Below, in pieces: positions 5,434 to 8,881 of a stretch of DNA of 8,881 nucleotides. The DNA is from Alcaligenaceae bacterium (lineage in GTDB: Bacteria > Pseudomonadota > Gammaproteobacteria > Burkholderiales > Burkholderiaceae_B). The stretch covers positions 1-8,881 of the forward strand of contig JAAZGT010000257.1 of assembly GCA_012511095.1 (NCBI GenBank), read 5' to 3'. Every line of letters starts with the position of its first letter. The first letter of the stretch is position 1. Made by a program: the position numbers and the translations under genes. Below the pieces are notes generated by a model. It ran no database searches, was not told the origin of the DNA, and saw only the letters and a program-made list of their open reading frames with translations.

Positions 5434-7200
5434 TTAGTTTTCTGACCAAAAGTCCACTGAAGAATCGACAATTTCTTTAACAATACCGCTTCTGATTGCG
5501 AAATCACCAAAGGATTCGTTGTCTTGTTCTTGCTCAGACCAGTCTTTAACCCACCCATCAATGATGTTAAGAATTTCATCGCTAGTGATGTTTTCCTTAT
5601 AGAGCTTAGGAATGCGCGTACCGATTAAATTGCCACCTACGTGTAGGTTATAGCGACCAGGTGCCTTACCTACGAGCGCAATCTCAGCTAGCATGGCGCG
5701 TCCACAACCATTAGGACAACCAGTGATACGGGTGATAATGGTTTTATCGGCAACCTCATGTTTAACCATGATTTTATCAATCGCATCCATAAACTCGGGC
5801 AAATAGCGCTCTGCCTCTGCCATCGCTAATGGGCAAGTCGGTAAGGATACGCAAGCCATGGCTTGCTCACGTAGCGGAGTGACCGTATCGACAATTAAGG
5901 CATGTTGACGAGCAATGGTCTCGATTTTATCTTTTTGATCTGCAGGTACATTGGCGACGATAATATTTTGGTTGGCTGTTAAGCGGAAATCACCTTGGTG
6001 AACTTCTGCAATTTTACGTACCCCCGTTTTTAATGGGCGATTTGGGAAATCCAATAGACGACCATTTTCAACGAAAAGGGTGAGATGCCATTTTTTATCT
6101 AAACCTTCAACCCAGCCGATACGGTCACCACGACTAGTGAATTCATAAGGTCGCACAGCTTCAAACTGGATTTCAGCACGTTTTTCAACTTCTTCAATAA
6201 AACGCTGTACCCCGACGCGATGTAGAGTGTAGCGAGTCTTAGCGTATTTTCGGTCACTGCGGTTACCCCAATCACGCTGAGTAGTAACTACCGCTTCGGC
6301 TACTTTTAGCACGTCTTTGAGTTTTACAAAACCAAAGTCATAGGCACGCTCAGGAAAGGTATTAGTATTACCATGCTCAAAGGATAAGCCACCACCGACC
6401 AATACATTAAAGCCAAGCAGTTTGCCATTCTCCCCTATAGCTACAAAACTGAGATCATTGGCGTGAATATCCACGTCATTATGAGGCGGGATAACCACCG
6501 CTGTTTTAAATTTACGAGGTAAATAGGTTTTGCCTAAAATCGGCTCAGTGGGGTCTGTCGCTTCTTTAGTTTCGGGTTTTGAATGCTCCGTACTAAAGAG
6601 TTGTTCACCATCTAACCAAATATCCGCATAGGCATGTGTTTTGGGTAGGAGGTGCTCGGAAATTTTCTTGGCCCATTCATAAGCCTCAGCATGCAACTCA
6701 CTCTCAACAGGGTTAGAGGTACATAATACGTTTCGATTCACATCACCAGCTGTGGCCAAGGAGTCTAAACCTAATTGGTGGAGCCATTGGTGCATGGGCT
6801 TAATATCATCCTTAAGCACACCATGGAATTGGAAGGTCTGGCGATTGGTAATACGAATACTACCGTAGTCAGTGTGTTCGCTAGCGAATTTATCAATACC
6901 TAACCATTGCTGCGGATTGATAATACCGCCAGGTAATCGGCAACGTAGCATAACGTTTTTCTTAGGCTCTAATTTCTTTTCTACACGTGATGCACGAATA
7001 TCGCGATCGTCCTGCTCATACATACCGTGAAAGCGAATTAATTGAAAGTTGTCGCCCCTAAAACCACCGGTTAAACCATCTTCAAGATCGGTAGCAATAC
7101 CACCGCGTAGGTAGTCGCTACTATCTTTTAAGCGCTCATTATCTGACAAAGGCGCATCGACGACTAATACGTCATCATCTTTTAAATCGTTTTTACTCAT
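5434..7200 (-). CDS. cysI: Assimilatory NADPH-sulfite reductase, hemoprotein (beta) subunit
   Basis: CysI reduces sulfite to sulfide with six electrons from CysJ, using siroheme coupled to a [4Fe-4S] cluster, in the cytoplasmic cysteine synthesis pathway. The 588-residue product aligns along its whole length with my recollection of E. coli CysI (570). The cluster ligands are Cys450, Cys456 (CVSLPTC), Cys495 and Cys499 (CPNGC). Arg86, Arg156, Lys230 and Lys232 match the E. coli sulfite- and siroheme-binding residues Arg83, Arg153, Lys215 and Lys217. Other landmarks are LRGGIATDLEDGLTGGF (31-47), RITNRQTFQFHG (116-127) and NVLCTSNP (157-164). Residues 204-219 hold an insertion of about 12 residues relative to E. 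coli, before ILGKTYLPRKFKT. The start follows cysJ by 29 bases with only a weak GAG site. No frameshift is visible, so the enzyme should be active. Confidence 0.97.
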   Translation of the reverse strand: MSKNDLKDDDVLVVDAPLSDNERLKDSSDYLRGGIATDLEDGLTGGFRGDNFQLIRFHGMYEQDDRDIRASRVEKKLEPKKNVMLRCRLPGGIINPQQWLGIDKFASEHTDYGSIRITNRQTFQFHGVLKDDIKPMHQWLHQLGLDSLATAGDVNRNVLCTSNPVESELHAEAYEWAKKISEHLLPKTHAYADIWLDGEQLFSTEHSKPETKEATDPTEPILGKTYLPRKFKTAVVIPPHNDVDIHANDLSFVAIGENGKLLGFNVLVGGGLSFEHGNTNTFPERAYDFGFVKLKDVLKVAEAVVTTQRDWGNRSDRKYAKTRYTLHRVGVQRFIEEVEKRAEIQFEAVRPYEFTSRGDRIGWVEGLDKKWHLTLFVENGRLLDFPNRPLKTGVRKIAEVHQGDFRLTANQNIIVANVPADQKDKIETIARQHALIVDTVTPLREQAMACVSLPTCPLAMAEAERYLPEFMDAIDKIMVKHEVADKTIITRITGCPNGCGRAMLAEIALVGKAPGRYNLHVGGNLIGTRIPKLYKENITSDEILNIIDGWVKDWSEQEQDNESFGDFAIRSGIVKEIVDSSVDFWSEN

Positions 7201-7229
7201 ATTAAAATCTCATATTTTTTAAGTTTGAA

Positions 7230-8881
7230 CTAATAAACATCGCGTTGATAACGTTTTAATTCGCGTAACTCGTTTAAATAGTCCTCAGCATCATCGGCTG
7301 ATAATTTAGCTTCCTGACTGATGATCTGAATTAAGGTGTCTTCAACATCTTTGGCCATGCGTTTAGCGTCACCACACACATAAATGTAGGCACCGTTTTT
7401 TAACCATTGCCACACGTCGCTAGCACGTTGCGCTAATTTGTGTTGTACGTATTGCGTTTCTTTGCCTTGACGAGACCAAGCAAAGTCATATTTATTTAAA
7501 AAGCCTGCTTGGTTTAATTGAATCCACTCGCTCTGGTATAAGAAGTCTTCAGTAAAGCGTTGATTACCAAAAATTAACCAGTTCTCACCACTATCTCCAT
7601 TGATTTGTCGTTCTTGTAAAAAGGCTCTAAATGGTGCAATACCGGTACCAGCGCCAATCATAATGATTGGGGCAGCGGCATTGTCAGGGAGACGAAAATG
7701 TGGGTTAGGCTCAATAAATATTTTGAGCTCATCACCTTCCTCGAGTTGATCAGCTAAGTAACCACTGGCCGCACCTTGATATTCCTTTTCCCCATTGGCA
7801 TAACGCACCGTTCTAACCGTGAGGTGTACCTCCTCGCCAACCTCTTCTTGGGAACTAGCGATGGAATAAAGCCTAGGCGTGAGTGGTCTAAAAAGGTCAT
7901 GTAATTGCTGCGCCTTAAGCTCAGAAGGGTATTCCTTAAAAATAAAGATGGGTGGTCGATCCTGAATAAACTTGCTAAGAGCAGGAGCATCATCAAGTAG
8001 AGGTGATAGTGCGTCATTAGCAGTAGTTGCAAGATGTTCAGCGTATTGACGTACAAATTGTGGCGTAGTTTCAGTAATGTCTAAGTGGGCAATTAACGCC
8101 TCTTTAATTGTCGTTTCACTACTGTCTGCTAGGGTGACTTTCTCCTTAGCATTAACTTGGGTGAGCTCTAAAATCTCATCGACTAAGCTCTCTGCATTGG
8201 AAAAGTAAATACCCAAAGAATCACCTGGTTGATAAGTAATACCTGAGTCACCCAGATCGATTTCATAGTGAATGATTTCATTGGCATTTTCTGTGGTAAT
8301 ACGCTGCTTTGTTAGTAGCTCAGCCGTATAGGGATTGCTTTTGCTGTAGGTCGAAGTGCTCTCAGTAACTACAGCTGAAGTATCATCAGCTGCAACCGCA
8401 ACGCCATTAACACTTGGTGTGCTAATCACAGTTTTTAGGTGCGCATCAATATCGCTACGCCATTGATCAGCTTGGGCGCTGAAGTCTAAATCACAATCCA
8501 CACGCTCGAATAAACGCTTAGCACCGAGCTTTTCAAATTGCTCATCAAAGTCCTTAGCGGCTTGATTAAACTTAGGGTAGCTAGAGTCACCTAAGCCTAA
8601 TACTGCAAAGCTAAGGCGACTCAAATCAGGCGCTTTTTTGTGGAAAAGGAATTTGCTCAGAGGTACCGCTTCCTCCGGTGGCTCACCTTCACCTTGGGTG
8701 GAACTAAGGAGTAAAACAATATCCTCATCCACTAAGCTACGACTACGATAGTCAGCCGCTGATACTAGGCTAATCTCAGCACCAGCATGAGCCGCTTGTA
8801 ATTGCTCATAGAGTGATGTAGCGACCGAAAGGGTATTGCCGGTTTGGGAGCAAGATAAGATTAAAATGCGCCTTTTCTCAG
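7230..8881 (-). CDS. cysJ: Assimilatory NADPH-sulfite reductase, flavoprotein (alpha) subunit, 5' end cut by the window
   Basis: CysJ takes electrons from NADPH through FAD and FMN and passes them to CysI. The frame is open to the right edge. From 8879 leftward it encodes 549 residues beginning EKRRILILSCSQTGNT, so the FMN phosphate-binding loop (8832-8855) lies beyond the first GTG/ATG-type codon at 8732, and the true start is outside the window. By comparison with the 599 residues of E. coli about 50-60 are missing. The flavodoxin domain continues with SSTQGEGEPPEEA and GLGDSSYPKF. A Ser/Thr/Val-rich linker follows, then the FAD domain (GDSGITYQPGDSLGIY, RLYSIASS at visible residues 336-343, GAASGYLADQ), the NADPH domain (GAGTGIAPFRAF from 409, YVCGDAKRMAKDV) and the invariant end RYQRDVY. 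It is upstream of cysI in the same operon; its promoter is not in view. Confidence 0.96.
   Translation of the reverse strand, partial: EKRRILILSCSQTGNTLSVATSLYEQLQAAHAGAEISLVSAADYRSRSLVDEDIVLLLSSTQGEGEPPEEAVPLSKFLFHKKAPDLSRLSFAVLGLGDSSYPKFNQAAKDFDEQFEKLGAKRLFERVDCDLDFSAQADQWRSDIDAHLKTVISTPSVNGVAVAADDTSAVVTESTSTYSKSNPYTAELLTKQRITTENANEIIHYEIDLGDSGITYQPGDSLGIYFSNAESLVDEILELTQVNAKEKVTLADSSETTIKEALIAHLDITETTPQFVRQYAEHLATTANDALSPLLDDAPALSKFIQDRPPIFIFKEYPSELKAQQLHDLFRPLTPRLYSIASSQEEVGEEVHLTVRTVRYANGEKEYQGAASGYLADQLEEGDELKIFIEPNPHFRLPDNAAAPIIMIGAGTGIAPFRAFLQERQINGDSGENWLIFGNQRFTEDFLYQSEWIQLNQAGFLNKYDFAWSRQGKETQYVQHKLAQRASDVWQWLKNGAYIYVCGDAKRMAKDVEDTLIQIISQEAKLSADDAEDYLNELRELKRYQRDVY

Noticed and set aside
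7754..8056. A second minus-strand frame of about 100 codons inside cysJ.
   Set aside because: It is an out-of-frame overlap with the conserved FAD-domain coding sequence, and its product is leucine-rich with no family likeness.
1..8881. CRISPR arrays, tRNA or rRNA genes, insertion sequences, phage or defence genes.
   Set aside because: None was seen. There are no regularly spaced repeats, no transposase-like products and no tRNA-like folds in the short non-coding stretches, which are fully described above.

Overview
The window contains no new biological system that I can support. It is an ordinary chromosomal segment of a betaproteobacterium. The ribosomal proteins resemble my recollection of Alcaligenaceae (Bordetella-like) sequences: L3 has a short extra N-terminus before HRLGLVGRKVGM, L4 has an 'ANARSGNRAQKDR' loop, L22 starts METTAI, and S3 has a long arginine-rich tail. 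The DNA is moderately AT-rich, which would suit a lower-GC member of that family (Oligella- or Pelistega-like). That placement is inferred from remembered family sequences, not from a search.

Left part (1-4809, plus strand): the S10 ribosomal protein operon from just after rpsJ, in the order rplC, rplD, rplW, rplB, rpsS, rplV, rpsC, rplP, rpmC, rpsQ. The genes overlap or lie within 14 bases of each other, each has an upstream purine-rich ribosome binding site (weak for rpsQ), and the codon use is typical of highly expressed genes (many CGT Arg and GGT Gly codons). The products are 50S proteins L3, L4, L23, L2, L22, L16 and L29 and 30S proteins S19, S3 and S17. The operon ends at rpsQ with a strong intrinsic terminator (4861-4896), so the next ribosomal gene expected (rplN, first of the spc cluster) is not adjacent.

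Middle (4810-5433): a convergent intergenic stretch with several hairpins, a small minus-strand gene for an 80-residue DUF2789-type protein of unknown function (5031-5273), and a second intergenic stretch carrying the cysI terminator. Two similar AT-rich palindromes lie on either side of the small gene.

Right part (5434-8881, minus strand): cysJ and cysI, the flavoprotein and hemoprotein subunits of assimilatory NADPH-sulfite reductase. They are 29 bases apart and in the order cysJ-cysI. Electrons pass from NADPH through FAD and FMN in CysJ to the [4Fe-4S]-siroheme centre of CysI, which reduces sulfite to sulfide for cysteine synthesis. The cysI product is complete with all ligand residues. 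cysJ runs off the right edge: its frame stays open from 8732 to the end and encodes the FMN-binding loop there, so its true start is outside the window.
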